A DNA stretch of 64,000 nucleotides from assembly GCF_021556395.1 (NCBI RefSeq), contig NZ_JAKGCS010000024.1:372001-436000 (forward strand), written 5' to 3'. Both the position numbers and the translations under genes were made by a program. Shown here piece after piece: positions 1 through 7,789 of this stretch; position 1 is the stretch's first letter; each line of letters starts with the position of its first letter. The notes beneath the pieces are model-generated. The model did not search any database, was not told the origin of the DNA, and saw only the letters and a list, made by a program, of their open reading frames with translations. The stretch comes from Acuticoccus kalidii. Lineage in GTDB: Bacteria; Pseudomonadota; Alphaproteobacteria; Rhizobiales; Amorphaceae.

Positions 1-1566
1 GAAACACACCTTCCACGCCGGCTCCCGATCGAGAAGGATGTGATTGCGGCTGTCGAGCGGGACGAAACGCGCATTCTTGATCCCCGCCGCGATCGCGCGC
101 CCCTGCTCGAGCGGGATCCGCTGATCGTCGCGCGAGTGGAGCACGATCGTCGGCGCCTGCACCGCGGCGAGCCGGTCGCGCACGTCGATATAGCCGAACG
201 CGTCCTGGAATCGCGCCGCGTTCTCCGGCGATGTCGTCTGGCGTTGGAACTCGTCGAACCAGGCAAGGTCCGCCGCGCTCGCCTCGGGCATGAAGGTCTG
301 CGAGAAAATGTGCCGGTAGGCGGGATTGTCGGTGCCCCAGCCGAGCTTGGTAAGCTCCATCACCGCCTCGCGGCGGGCCTGCTCCTCCGCGCTCGCCGAG
401 ATCCGCCAGCCGGCCGCATAGCCGCCGACCAGGATGAGACCCGAGACGCGCTCGGGATGGCGCACCGCATATTCGATCGACACCGCGCAGCCTTGTGAGA
501 CGCCGAGCAGCGGGAAACGCTCCAGCGCGAGGGCGTCGGCGACCGCCTCGAGATCGTCGACGAAGGCATCGAAGCTGAGATCGTCGACGTCCCAATCGGA
601 GAGACCACACCCGCGCTCGTCATAGCGGATGAAGGTGCGTTGGCGCGAGACGGCCTCGAAGCTGCGGCCCCAGATCGGGCTCGCCCAATCGAATTCGAGG
701 TGGTTCAGCCAATTGGCCGTCTTCAGGATCGGTGGGCCTTCGCCGATGGTGGCATACGCGATCTTGGTGCCGTCGCGCGTGGTGCAGAAGCCGATCCTTT
801 GGGCGCGGAGGGCGCGGCGGCGGGTCAGCGTCTGTGGTCGCCCCGCCCGCATGAGCGCTTGCCGGGCGAGCGAGACGTCGCCGAGCGGCGTGCGCGCAGG
901 ATGCTCCGGTGCCGTCTCGGCCTGAGGGGCGGACGCCGGCTCGCCGGACGCGCCGTTCGTCGCGGGGCCGGGCCCGGCCACCTTGCGATAGGCCTCGACC
1001 CCAACGGGATCGATGCTTTGCCAGATGCGAAGCCATTTCTCGGCCGCAAGGCGGCCGATCGCCGGATGGCTGACGAGGCGTTCGAGGACGAGGACGCGCG
1101 CCGTCCGCGCATCGTGACGGGACACCGTGAGCCAGGTGTCGAAAGCCGGATCGCCGACCCCGTCGAGCCCGTCGAGAAAGATCTGACTGAGGCGGTCCTC
1201 CATCGTCTCGAGGTCCGAAAGGTCGATGAGGTCGCGCCGCTTCAAGCGCGTTTCGATCTCGCCGAGATCGGTCCACACGCCGTCCGGGTCGAAACTGACG
1301 CGCTCGCGATCGGCGACGATGTGCGTCTTCAGCGGCGTGTCGACCACCTTGCGCAGCTTGGTGAGGGACCAGCGCAGTGCCGCCTTCGGATCGTCGGGCA
1401 GGCTCCAAAAGAGTTCGCACAGACGCTCGCGCCGATGCGGCCGTCCGGTCGCGACGAGGAAGGCGAGGAGCGCCCGCGCCTTCCTCGATGCCGGTAAGGC
1501 GACGGGAGCGCCGTCGAGGGTGACGCGGAGCTCGCCAAAGAGCGAGATCCCGAGATTGGGCTCCAT
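1..1566 (-). CDS. SARP-type winged-helix / alpha-beta hydrolase fusion regulator (3' end off window)
   Basis: The reading frame is open from the ATG at 1566 to the window edge, giving 522 residues with no stop, so the C-terminus is missing. Residues about 5-80 look like an OmpR/SARP winged helix (SLFGELRVTLDG, then RRERLCELFW, then ALRWSLTKLRKVVD). Residues about 95-190 resemble a short BTAD-like helical region. After a Pro/Ala-rich linker comes an alpha/beta hydrolase with a nucleophile elbow GVSQG, an acidic residue in HSRDDQRIP and a His in SRNHILL, so the catalytic triad looks complete. A GGGAGG ribosome site precedes the ATG. It is probably a transcription factor whose hydrolase fold binds or cleaves a small ligand. 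The combination is seen; the regulatory role is inferred. The target is unknown and the 482 bp divergent region is the obvious candidate. Confidence 0.8.
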   Translation of the reverse strand, partial: MEPNLGISLFGELRVTLDGAPVALPASRKARALLAFLVATGRPHRRERLCELFWSLPDDPKAALRWSLTKLRKVVDTPLKTHIVADRERVSFDPDGVWTDLGEIETRLKRRDLIDLSDLETMEDRLSQIFLDGLDGVGDPAFDTWLTVSRHDARTARVLVLERLVSHPAIGRLAAEKWLRIWQSIDPVGVEAYRKVAGPGPATNGASGEPASAPQAETAPEHPARTPLGDVSLARQALMRAGRPQTLTRRRALRAQRIGFCTTRDGTKIAYATIGEGPPILKTANWLNHLEFDWASPIWGRSFEAVSRQRTFIRYDERGCGLSDWDVDDLSFDAFVDDLEAVADALALERFPLLGVSQGCAVSIEYAVRHPERVSGLILVGGYAAGWRISASAEEQARREAVMELTKLGWGTDNPAYRHIFSQTFMPEASAADLAWFDEFQRQTTSPENAARFQDAFGYIDVRDRLAAVQAPTIVLHSRDDQRIPLEQGRAIAAGIKNARFVPLDSRNHILLDREPAWKVCF

Positions 1567-2048
1567 CCGGCCCTCCCATCCCTGCCACGACGCAAATACA
1601 ACGCTCGCCCCACGCAATTCCGTCGCGGGCGACAACGCTCGCCACAACGCTGACGACAACGCCCCGCCCTCAGCTCTGCAAAGACGGGGCCAGGCCGAAT
1701 GCCGCGGCGCGTCACTCCCTTTTTACGACGAATTCGGGGCCCGGTCTCGGCCGGGATGGTTGGATGACAGTTTACGCCGACACGGACGCACGGACGAGCG
1801 CACCGCACCGGATCGCGGCGACGCCCCTGTCACGGCTCCGCGCCGGCGCGAACCATGCCGGACACGGTCGCGCCGCCCTCAGCGTCTCCCGACCTCGCGA
1901 TGAACGCGGTCGAGGCGGAAAGGGTTGCGGCGAAATCCGTCCGCTTCCGCCGCGCCCGGTGACGATCAAACGAGGCCTCGACCGACACAGCGTGCGTCGC
2001 GATCGCGCCCGCGCCACGTCGTTCGACCGGAAACGAAAGACGCTGCCC
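1567..2048. other. Divergent intergenic region without a supported gene
   Basis: These 482 bases separate the hydrolase-fusion regulator (leftward) from the STAS-like gene (rightward). Short reading frames cross it, but their products are Arg/Ala-rich and have no recognisable motif. It presumably holds both promoters. I see no strong palindrome or terminator. Confidence 0.5.
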
Positions 2049-2576
2049 ATGAGTGTCGCGATCAATCTTCGGGACGATATCGACATCCTCAAGCTCTCCG
2101 GCGAGATCGTCGCCCGTCATTCGCAGGAGCTGTGCGAGCTTTTGCGCGAGCGGGTGGCGAGCGGTCGGCGCAAGCTGATCGTCGACCTGTCGCGCGTGAA
2201 GGCGCCGTCACGGATCGATGTGCGCCGGCTGATCGCCGCGGCGCGCGACTCGCGCATGGTCGGCGCCGAAACGCGGATCTGCGGCGCGCGCGGCGCGACG
2301 GACATCCTCTTGCGCAGCCTCGGCGCCAACGGGCTCCTGCCGTCCGACCGCACCCTCGCGGGGTCGATGGCCGCCTTCTCGCCCGCCCATCTCGGCGCGG
2401 CGAACGGCCGGCCGCACCGCCTCGCGGATGTCGGCGCGCGCGTCGCCTTTTCGATGAGGCGGGCAAAGCCCCTCGCCGCCGCGCCGGGCCTCGGCCACGA
2501 CGACATGCCGGTCGCGGCGCTCTTCAGCACGCACGCGAAGGGACGAGCACCGCGCGCTCCATTGCAGCGGCACTGA
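2049..2576 (+). CDS. STAS-domain-like protein (anti-sigma-factor antagonist type)
   Basis: The product has 175 residues. The first 100 follow the STAS pattern: a short beta-hairpin (INLRDDIDILKLSGEI), a helix, then LIVDLSRVKAPSRIDVRRL, which aligns with the usual DLSxVxxIDSSGL strand and helix. The phospho-acceptor motif is degenerate (PSRID in place of DSSG), so partner-switching phosphorylation may be lost. The last 70 residues are Ala/Arg-rich and look unstructured. The ATG at 2049 was chosen because the domain starts directly after it; the same frame is open further upstream, but that stretch is low-complexity. No kinase or sigma partner lies nearby. Family assignment is moderate and role unknown. 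Confidence 0.6.
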   Translation: MSVAINLRDDIDILKLSGEIVARHSQELCELLRERVASGRRKLIVDLSRVKAPSRIDVRRLIAAARDSRMVGAETRICGARGATDILLRSLGANGLLPSDRTLAGSMAAFSPAHLGAANGRPHRLADVGARVAFSMRRAKPLAAAPGLGHDDMPVAALFSTHAKGRAPRAPLQRH

Positions 2577-2649
2577 CCCATCGACCGCGGGACGCACCGA
2601 CCATCGCCGCCCCGCGCCTTCACAACGCAACCCATTTCGGGAGAAGATC

Positions 2650-2868
2650 ATGTCTTTGGACGAGACAGCCAAGCTATCGCTCGTCACCAGCGGGCCGCCC
2701 GCCGAGGCCGATCCATGGCCACGCTTTCGGGTCCTCCGCCGGATCACCCGCTATATCCGCTTCCGGCGGGATTATGAGACCTTGCTCGAGTTGCCCGATC
2801 ACCTTCTGGAGGATGTCGGGATCGAACGCGCGCATGTCCGCTGCAAACGGCAGGATCTGCGTCTTTGA
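2650..2868 (+). CDS. DUF1127 family small protein (YjiS-like)
   Basis: This 72-residue basic protein has the DUF1127 signature in its C-terminal half: an Arg-rich start (RRITRYIRFRRDY), then LLELPDHLLEDVGIERAHV, which matches the family consensus of a leucine-rich helix ending in DIGL-R-DI. A GGGAGAAG ribosome site stands before the ATG. Such proteins are abundant in Alphaproteobacteria and several act as small RNA-binding or phosphate/carbon-stress regulators. Nothing in the context assigns a specific task here. Confidence 0.8.
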   Translation: MSLDETAKLSLVTSGPPAEADPWPRFRVLRRITRYIRFRRDYETLLELPDHLLEDVGIERAHVRCKRQDLRL

Positions 2869-2966
2869 CGATAATGGCGGCGGCGGGCGCGTTGAGGCGT
2901 CGCGTCGCCACATTTCTTACCGCCTCACGTGCCCTTCGATGATACGACCATGGTCGATAATAATGT

Positions 2967-2976
2967 TTGTCGACAA
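2967..2976. promoter_or_regulatory. Palindromic operator TTGTCGACAA, GntR promoter
   Basis: This perfect 10-base palindrome lies 11 bases before the ATG of the GntR gene and just after a GATAAT -10-like hexamer (2956-2961). FCD-type GntR regulators typically bind short palindromes of the form TNGT...ACNA. The same TGTCGACA core recurs at 3734-3743 and 6104-6111, ahead of the two plus-strand units of this cluster. Autorepression is inferred. A second palindrome, CGACCATGGTCG, lies at 2945-2956. Confidence 0.55.
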
Positions 2977-2987
2977 AGGGACGTCGA

Positions 2988-3695
2988 ATGGCACCGCCCT
3001 CGAAGCCGGAGAAGTCCGCCGAGCGCAAGCGCGGCTCGGGCGCGCAATATGTCTATAATATCCTGCGCAACGAGATCATCGATCTGACATTGGAGCCGGG
3101 TCGCCCGATCGACGAGATCCAACTGTCGGAGCGGCTCCAGATGTCGCGCACGCCGATTCGCGAGGCGCTGGTGCGGCTTGCGGGCGAAGGGCTCGTCACC
3201 ACGCTGCCGAACCGCTCCACCGTCGTCACCAATATCGACTTTTTGAACCTTCACCCGTTCTTCGACGCGATCACGCTGATGTACCGCGTGACGACGCGCC
3301 TCGCCGCCGATGCGCACAAGGCGAGCGATCTTGAAGTGATCCGCGCGCGGCAGGCCGAATTCGCCGAGGCGGTGATGGCACAGGACGCGCTGTCGATGAT
3401 CGCGACGAACCGGGAGTTTCACGCCGCGATCGCCGCGGCGGGCCGCAACCACTATTATGAAGCGCTGTGCCTGCGCCTTCTCGACGAGGGCCGGCGCATC
3501 CTGCGGCTTTATTATTCCTCGTTCGACGACCGTCTTCCGCGTGAATATGTCGACGAGCACGAGGGACTGATCGCGGCGATCGAAGCGCGCGACATCGCGC
3601 GGGCCGACGAACTCGCGAGCGCCCATGCCGACCAGATCGTCGCCCAGATCCGCACGATGATCTCGCGCGATACGCGCCACAAGATCCCCCTCTGA
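2988..3695 (+). CDS. GntR-family transcriptional regulator, FCD subfamily
   Basis: The product has 235 residues from the ATG at 2988. A winged helix-turn-helix spans residues about 18-85 (QYVYNILRNEIIDLTLEPG, then LSERLQMSRTPIREALVRLA, then the wing TLPNRSTVVT). An all-helical FCD effector domain follows (about 95-215), with His and Asp/Glu residues of the metal/ligand site in FHAAIAAAGRN and EHEGLIAAIEARD. An in-frame TTG at 2967 would start inside the palindromic operator, so the ATG with its AAGGGA ribosome site is preferred. It heads the hydroxyproline-type cluster and most likely represses it, with a hydroxyproline or pyrroline carboxylate as inducer; that part is inference. Confidence 0.88.
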   Translation: MAPPSKPEKSAERKRGSGAQYVYNILRNEIIDLTLEPGRPIDEIQLSERLQMSRTPIREALVRLAGEGLVTTLPNRSTVVTNIDFLNLHPFFDAITLMYRVTTRLAADAHKASDLEVIRARQAEFAEAVMAQDALSMIATNREFHAAIAAAGRNHYYEALCLRLLDEGRRILRLYYSSFDDRLPREYVDEHEGLIAAIEARDIARADELASAHADQIVAQIRTMISRDTRHKIPL

Positions 3696-3733
3696 CGGTG
3701 CGCGTCGACGCCGCGCCGATCGGCGCACAAATC

Positions 3734-3743
3734 GTGTCGACAC
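3734..3743. promoter_or_regulatory. Palindromic operator GTGTCGACAC upstream of the DapA-family gene
   Basis: This perfect 10-base palindrome shares the TGTCGACA core with 2967-2976 and 6104-6111. It sits about 95 bases before the DapA-type start codon, between the regulator gene and its first probable target. Confidence 0.5.
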
Positions 3744-3836
3744 AGAAAATACAAGTGTTATCCTTTCTCCGTTCCCATGAGAGGATCGCTCGGCTCTGCC
3801 CGTTGGCACGGGCTTTGGCTTGTGGAGGTATCAAGA

Positions 3837-4802
3837 ATGAAGAGCAGCGTTTTCGCAGGCTGCATTCCCGCGCTGATGACGCCGGCAAAGCCCGATCGCA
3901 GCCCGGATTTCGACGCCCTCGTGAAGAAGGGCAAAGCCCTCATCGATGCGGGGATGCGCGGGGTCGTCTATTGCGGCTCGATGGGTGATTGGCCGCTCCT
4001 CACCGACGAGCAGCGGATGGAGGGCGTCGCCCGCCTCACCGCGGCCGGTGTCCCGGTCGTCGTCGGGACGGGTGCGGTGAACACGGCGTCCGCCGTCGCC
4101 CTCGCCGCCCACGCCGAAAAGGTCGGCGCCCAAGGCTTGATGGTGATACCCCGCGTCCTGTCGCGCGGGACGTCGGCGATCGCCCAGAAGGCGCACTTCA
4201 AGGCCGTCCTCTCGGCCGCGCCGAGCCTTCAAGCGGTGATCTATAACAGCCCCTATTACGGCTTCGCGACCCGCGCCGATCTGTTCTTCGCGCTGCGTGC
4301 CGAGCATCCGAACCTGATCGGCTTCAAGGAATTCGGCGGCGCGGCGGACCTGCGCTATGCGGCCGAGAACATCACCAGCGGCGACGATGACGTGATGCTC
4401 CTCGTCGGCGTCGACACCAATGTGTTCCACGGCTACGTCAATTGCGGTGCCGCCGGCGCGATCACCGGCATCGGCAATGTCTTGCCGAAGGAAGTGCTCC
4501 ACCTCGTCGCGCTGTCGAAGGATGCGGCGGCCGGCGACGCGACCGCCCGTCGCCAGGCGGCCGAACTCGACGCTGCGCTCGGCGTCCTCTCCTCGTTCGA
4601 CGAGGGGCCGGATCTCGTCCTTTATTACAAGTATCTGATGACGCTGACCGGCGACGCGGAATATGCGCTCCACTTCAACGAAACGGACGTGCTGACCGAC
4701 AGCCAGCGCCGTTATGCCGAGAACCAGTTCAACCTGTTCCGCACCTGGTACGCCGCATGGTGCGCGAAGGAGTTCGGCGCGGCCGCCGCGAAGGCCGCCT
4801 GA
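3837..4802 (+). CDS. DapA/NAL-family enzyme, probable pyrroline-4-hydroxy-2-carboxylate deaminase
   Basis: The 321-residue product is a class I Schiff-base TIM barrel of the dihydrodipicolinate synthase superfamily. The Schiff-base lysine is K164 in IGFKEFGG and the conserved tyrosine is Y136 in VIYNSPYYG. The GSMGDWPLLT loop replaces the GTTGE loop of true DapA. A GGAGG ribosome site precedes the ATG at 3837. In 4-hydroxyproline catabolism a DapA-family enzyme (HypD/LhpC) deaminates this intermediate to 2-oxoglutarate semialdehyde. The regulator, reductase, AcnX and TRAP neighbours, and an epimerase plus oxidase at 48-50 kb, fit that role. Another aldolase or dehydratase of the family cannot be excluded. 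Confidence 0.75.
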   Translation: MKSSVFAGCIPALMTPAKPDRSPDFDALVKKGKALIDAGMRGVVYCGSMGDWPLLTDEQRMEGVARLTAAGVPVVVGTGAVNTASAVALAAHAEKVGAQGLMVIPRVLSRGTSAIAQKAHFKAVLSAAPSLQAVIYNSPYYGFATRADLFFALRAEHPNLIGFKEFGGAADLRYAAENITSGDDDVMLLVGVDTNVFHGYVNCGAAGAITGIGNVLPKEVLHLVALSKDAAAGDATARRQAAELDAALGVLSSFDEGPDLVLYYKYLMTLTGDAEYALHFNETDVLTDSQRRYAENQFNLFRTWYAAWCAKEFGAAAAKAA

Positions 4803-4815
4803 GGCATGAGCCCAA

Positions 4816-4846
4816 AAAAGCGCCCGCCATCGCGGCGGGCGCTTTT
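4816..4846. terminator. Bidirectional intrinsic terminator
   Basis: A perfect 13-bp stem runs from 4816-4828 to 4834-4846 with a 5-base loop. It is GC-rich in the middle and has A-runs on the left and T-runs on the right, so it can work on both strands. It lies between the converging DapA-type gene and the LDH2-type reductase. Confidence 0.9.
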
Positions 4847-4849
4847 CCT

Positions 4850-5881
4850 TTAGTCGACCGCGCCGAGACCCTCGGCGGCCAAGCGCGCGAGTTCGGCAAG
4901 TTCGTCCGCATCGAGGACGATGCCGTTCTTCAGCGATTCGGCGCGCGCCGCGTAACGGCGCTGGGACGGAAGCCGCGCCCCCTGCCCGACGATCGCGTCG
5001 AAGAGGATCTCGGCCTTCGCGAAGGGATCGGTCCCACGTCCGGCCGAGAAGCGCACCGGATCGAAGGCGAGGACCAGCTCGCCATGGCGCGGCAGGAGAC
5101 GGTTGCTGCCGAGAACCTCCGCCGCCTCCGTGCTCATCAGATCGCCGATCATGGCGCCGCCCAACAGTTCGATCATCGTCGAGATCGCCGAGCCCTTGTG
5201 GCCGCCGAAGGGCAGGAGCGCGCCTTCGAGCGCCTCGGCGGGCGTCGTCGTCGGGTTGCCGTCCGCGTCGATCGCCCAGCCTTCGGGAAGGGATGTGCCG
5301 GCGCGGTGATGAAGCTCCACCTCGCCGCGCGCCGCAACGCTCGTCGCAAAGTCGAAGGCGTAGGGATTGCCGCCCGGACGCGGCCAGCCGAAGGCGAACG
5401 GGTTGGTCCCGAACAGCGGCTCGCGTCCGCCGGTGGGGGCGACGGTGGAATAGCTCGGGCACATCGAGATCGCCGCGAGACCGAGATCGGTCAGCGCTTC
5501 GACCTCCGGCCATAGCGCGGCGACGTGCACGCAATCATTGATCGCCATCGCCGCGAAGCCGAGAGCCTTGGCCCGTTCGGCGAGCACCGGCACGCCGAGC
5601 TCGAAGGCGGGATTGGCGAAGCCGCCCTTGGCGTCGACGCGCACGATCGCGCCGTCGGCGTCTTGCAATTCCGGGACGGCCGTCACGTTGGCCTTGCCGG
5701 CCTTCACGGTCCTGAGACAGCCCGCGATCCGGTAGATACCGTGCGACTTGCAGCCGTCGCGCTCACCCGCGACGAGGACGCGGGCCATCGGCCCGGCCTG
5801 TCCCGTGCTGAAACCGCCGGCGACGAAAATTTCCTCGACGGCGTCCGTGAGCGCATCGACCGATATAGGGGAACTCAGCAA
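4850..5881 (-). CDS. LDH2/malate dehydrogenase-type NAD(P)H oxidoreductase, probable pyrroline-2-carboxylate reductase
   Basis: This 343-residue protein belongs to the YbiC/YlbC-like malate/L-lactate dehydrogenase family, which has a non-Rossmann NAD(P) fold. Typical blocks are ERDGCKSHGIYRI near the N-terminus, the INDCVHVAALWP helix, FGTNPFAFGWPRP and LLPFGGHKGSAISTMIELL. Family members called LhpD or DpkA reduce pyrroline-2-carboxylate to proline, the expected next step after 3-hydroxyproline dehydration by the AcnX nearby. A TTG start at 5881 follows a GAGGA site and removes a non-conserved extension; an ATG at 5923 is the alternative. It is divergent from the TRAP operon and converges on the DapA-type gene. 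Substrate is inferred. Confidence 0.78.
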   Translation of the reverse strand: MLSSPISVDALTDAVEEIFVAGGFSTGQAGPMARVLVAGERDGCKSHGIYRIAGCLRTVKAGKANVTAVPELQDADGAIVRVDAKGGFANPAFELGVPVLAERAKALGFAAMAINDCVHVAALWPEVEALTDLGLAAISMCPSYSTVAPTGGREPLFGTNPFAFGWPRPGGNPYAFDFATSVAARGEVELHHRAGTSLPEGWAIDADGNPTTTPAEALEGALLPFGGHKGSAISTMIELLGGAMIGDLMSTEAAEVLGSNRLLPRHGELVLAFDPVRFSAGRGTDPFAKAEILFDAIVGQGARLPSQRRYAARAESLKNGIVLDADELAELARLAAEGLGAVD

Positions 5882-6103
5882 TCGAATTGGTCCTCGTTTG
5901 GGCGGCAGATGCCACTTTTGCATTCATACTGGATGGCGCCATCGAGCGGCGCAAGTGGCCGCGCCGCGCCCTATCACCCCATCCGAAGCGTGCTCAACCA
6001 CTGGGCATCCGGCCGCCTTTCAGAGACCGAATGCGCAGGATTATTCCGATAAGTCAGGGCGTTATCGACTGCAATCAAGACGCGCAGAATGTTGTATTAT
6101 ATG

Positions 6104-6111
6104 TGTCGACA
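6104..6111. promoter_or_regulatory. TGTCGACA operator, promoter of the TRAP/AcnX operon
   Basis: This is the third copy of the TGTCGACA core, 78 bases before the DctP start and directly after a TATTAT -10-like hexamer (6095-6100) in an otherwise GC-rich region. The position suits repression by the GntR protein, and the site also lies between the divergent reductase and transporter genes. Confidence 0.5.
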
Positions 6112-6188
6112 TGACATTTCAGTTCTGTGTACCGTGTGGAAACTCGGTCGTGGCCGATCAGCGCCACGGATTCCATGAGGAGGGAAGA

Positions 6189-7250
6189 ATGACCAGAACA
6201 TACAAGCGTCTGGCGCTCGCCGGTGCACTCACCTTCGTCGCCGTCGGCGCATCCGCACAGGACACGACGTGGCGCGTCCCGACGTCCGTGCCGGAAGGAT
6301 CGCCCTTCTACATCAACTTCCTGGAGCGCTTCGCCGACAACGTCGACGTGTTGACCGACGGCACGGTCGAGATCGAGCCGTTCGGCGCGGGCGTCCTCGT
6401 CCCGGCGTTGCAGGTCTACCAGGGCGTGCGTGACGGTGTGGTCGAGGCCGGCCATTCGACGCCCTGTTTCCGCGTCAACGAAGACCCGACCAACGCCATC
6501 TTCTGCAGCTTCCCCGGCGGCATGGGCCCTGAGGCGCACTCCACCTGGATGCTCGAAGGCGGCGGCCGCGAGCTTCTCGAGGAGATGCGGGCCGAAGAGG
6601 GCTTCAAGACGCTGATCGTCGGCCTCGGCTCCTCCGAGATCATGGCGCACTCGAACGTTCCGATCCGCAGCGCCGAAGACCTCAAGGGCCTCAAATACCG
6701 CACCGCCGGCGCCTGGGGCGAAGTCCTGCGCGACAGCTTCGGCTCGGTCCCGACCACCGTGCCGCCGGGCGAGATCTACACGCTCCTCGAGCGCAAGGGC
6801 GTCGACGCCATCGAATGGGCCCCGCCCTCGGCGAACCTGCCCGAAGGGTTCCACGAGGCCGCGCCCTACATCATCACGCCGGGCGTCCACCAGCCGACCT
6901 TCGTGTGGGAAGTCGTCCTGAAGCAGGAGACCTGGGACGAACTCGACGAGGCGACGCAGGCGAAGATCGAAGCCGCCGCCGAGCTGACCTCCCTCCAGTC
7001 ACTGATGCACTTCTACGATCAGGACATCAAAGCGATGGAGACGCTGCGCAACAGCAACGCCGAGATCATCGAGATCAGCCCCGAATTCCAGGCCGAGCTC
7101 GGTGCGGCGGGCGTCGAGTGGATGAAGAAGACCGCCGAGGCGCAAAAGGAAGCCGGCAACCCGCGCATGGCCGAGATCCTCGACGAATATCTCGCTTATG
7201 AGGATCGCTGGTCGAACGAGAGCGGCTATCTGATCCGCAACGGCAAATAG
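6189..7250 (+). CDS. TRAP transporter substrate-binding protein (DctP family)
   Basis: This 353-residue periplasmic protein starts at the ATG at 6189 after a strong GGAGGGAAG site. Residues 1-23 form a Sec signal peptide ending in ASA, with mature protein from about QDTTWR. The DctP pattern is clear: GTVEIEPFGAG, then LKGLKYRTAGAWGEVLRDSFG near the carboxylate-binding arginine, and a long C-terminal helical region. It resembles the mannitol/chloroaromatic-type branch more than C4-dicarboxylate DctP. The permease subunits follow directly (7267 and 7790). Hydroxyproline or a related imino acid is the inferred ligand from the AcnX gene downstream. Confidence 0.9.
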   Translation: MTRTYKRLALAGALTFVAVGASAQDTTWRVPTSVPEGSPFYINFLERFADNVDVLTDGTVEIEPFGAGVLVPALQVYQGVRDGVVEAGHSTPCFRVNEDPTNAIFCSFPGGMGPEAHSTWMLEGGGRELLEEMRAEEGFKTLIVGLGSSEIMAHSNVPIRSAEDLKGLKYRTAGAWGEVLRDSFGSVPTTVPPGEIYTLLERKGVDAIEWAPPSANLPEGFHEAAPYIITPGVHQPTFVWEVVLKQETWDELDEATQAKIEAAAELTSLQSLMHFYDQDIKAMETLRNSNAEIIEISPEFQAELGAAGVEWMKKTAEAQKEAGNPRMAEILDEYLAYEDRWSNESGYLIRNGK

Positions 7251-7266
7251 ACGGCGGATTGCGATC

Positions 7267-7788
7267 ATGAGACGAGCCTTCCTCGCGGTGGCGGATTTCA
7301 TCTCACTCGTGCTGGGATACGTCTCCCAGGTCCTGCTTCTCGTCCTGATCGCATCCATGCTTTACGAGGTCGTGGCGCGCTATGTCTTCCGCGCGCCCAC
7401 CCTGTGGGCGTTCGACGTCGCGTATATGGCGACCGGCGCCCTCTTCATTCTGGGCGCCGCCCGGTGTCTGCGGCAGGACGCCCATGTGCGGATCGACTTC
7501 CTGTCCTCCCGCCTTCCCGCCCGCGTCCGCGGGACGATCGAGGGGGTGGCCTATCTCTTCGTGCTGTGCCCGATCTATGGCTGGCTCGCTTATATCGCCG
7601 GCCAGCGGACCGTGCGGGCCTATATGACCGGCGAAGTCGAGACGGTGAGCCCATGGGCCCCGTTGATGTGGCCCTTTTATTCAGCGCTGATGATCGGTCT
7701 CGCGGCCCTCGCGCTCCAGCTCGCGGCGGAGGGCATTCGCATGCTCCTCGCGCCGAAGGGCGACGACACCTTCAAGCTCGAGGCCTGA
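7267..7788 (+). CDS. TRAP transporter small permease (DctQ family)
   Basis: The 173-residue membrane protein has four predicted helices. It carries the DctQ hallmarks of a conserved region near VVARYVFRAPTLWAFDVAYM and the LRQDAHVRIDFLSSRLPAR loop after helix 2. It lies 16 bases after DctP and its stop is one base before the DctM start, so the three genes form one transcription unit. Confidence 0.92.
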   Translation: MRRAFLAVADFISLVLGYVSQVLLLVLIASMLYEVVARYVFRAPTLWAFDVAYMATGALFILGAARCLRQDAHVRIDFLSSRLPARVRGTIEGVAYLFVLCPIYGWLAYIAGQRTVRAYMTGEVETVSPWAPLMWPFYSALMIGLAALALQLAAEGIRMLLAPKGDDTFKLEA

Positions 7789-7789
7789 C

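Noticed and set aside
620..1645. 341-codon minus-strand frame overlapping the SARP/hydrolase gene
   Set aside because: It is another frame of the same strand with an Arg/Pro-rich product; the hydrolase frame carries the domains.
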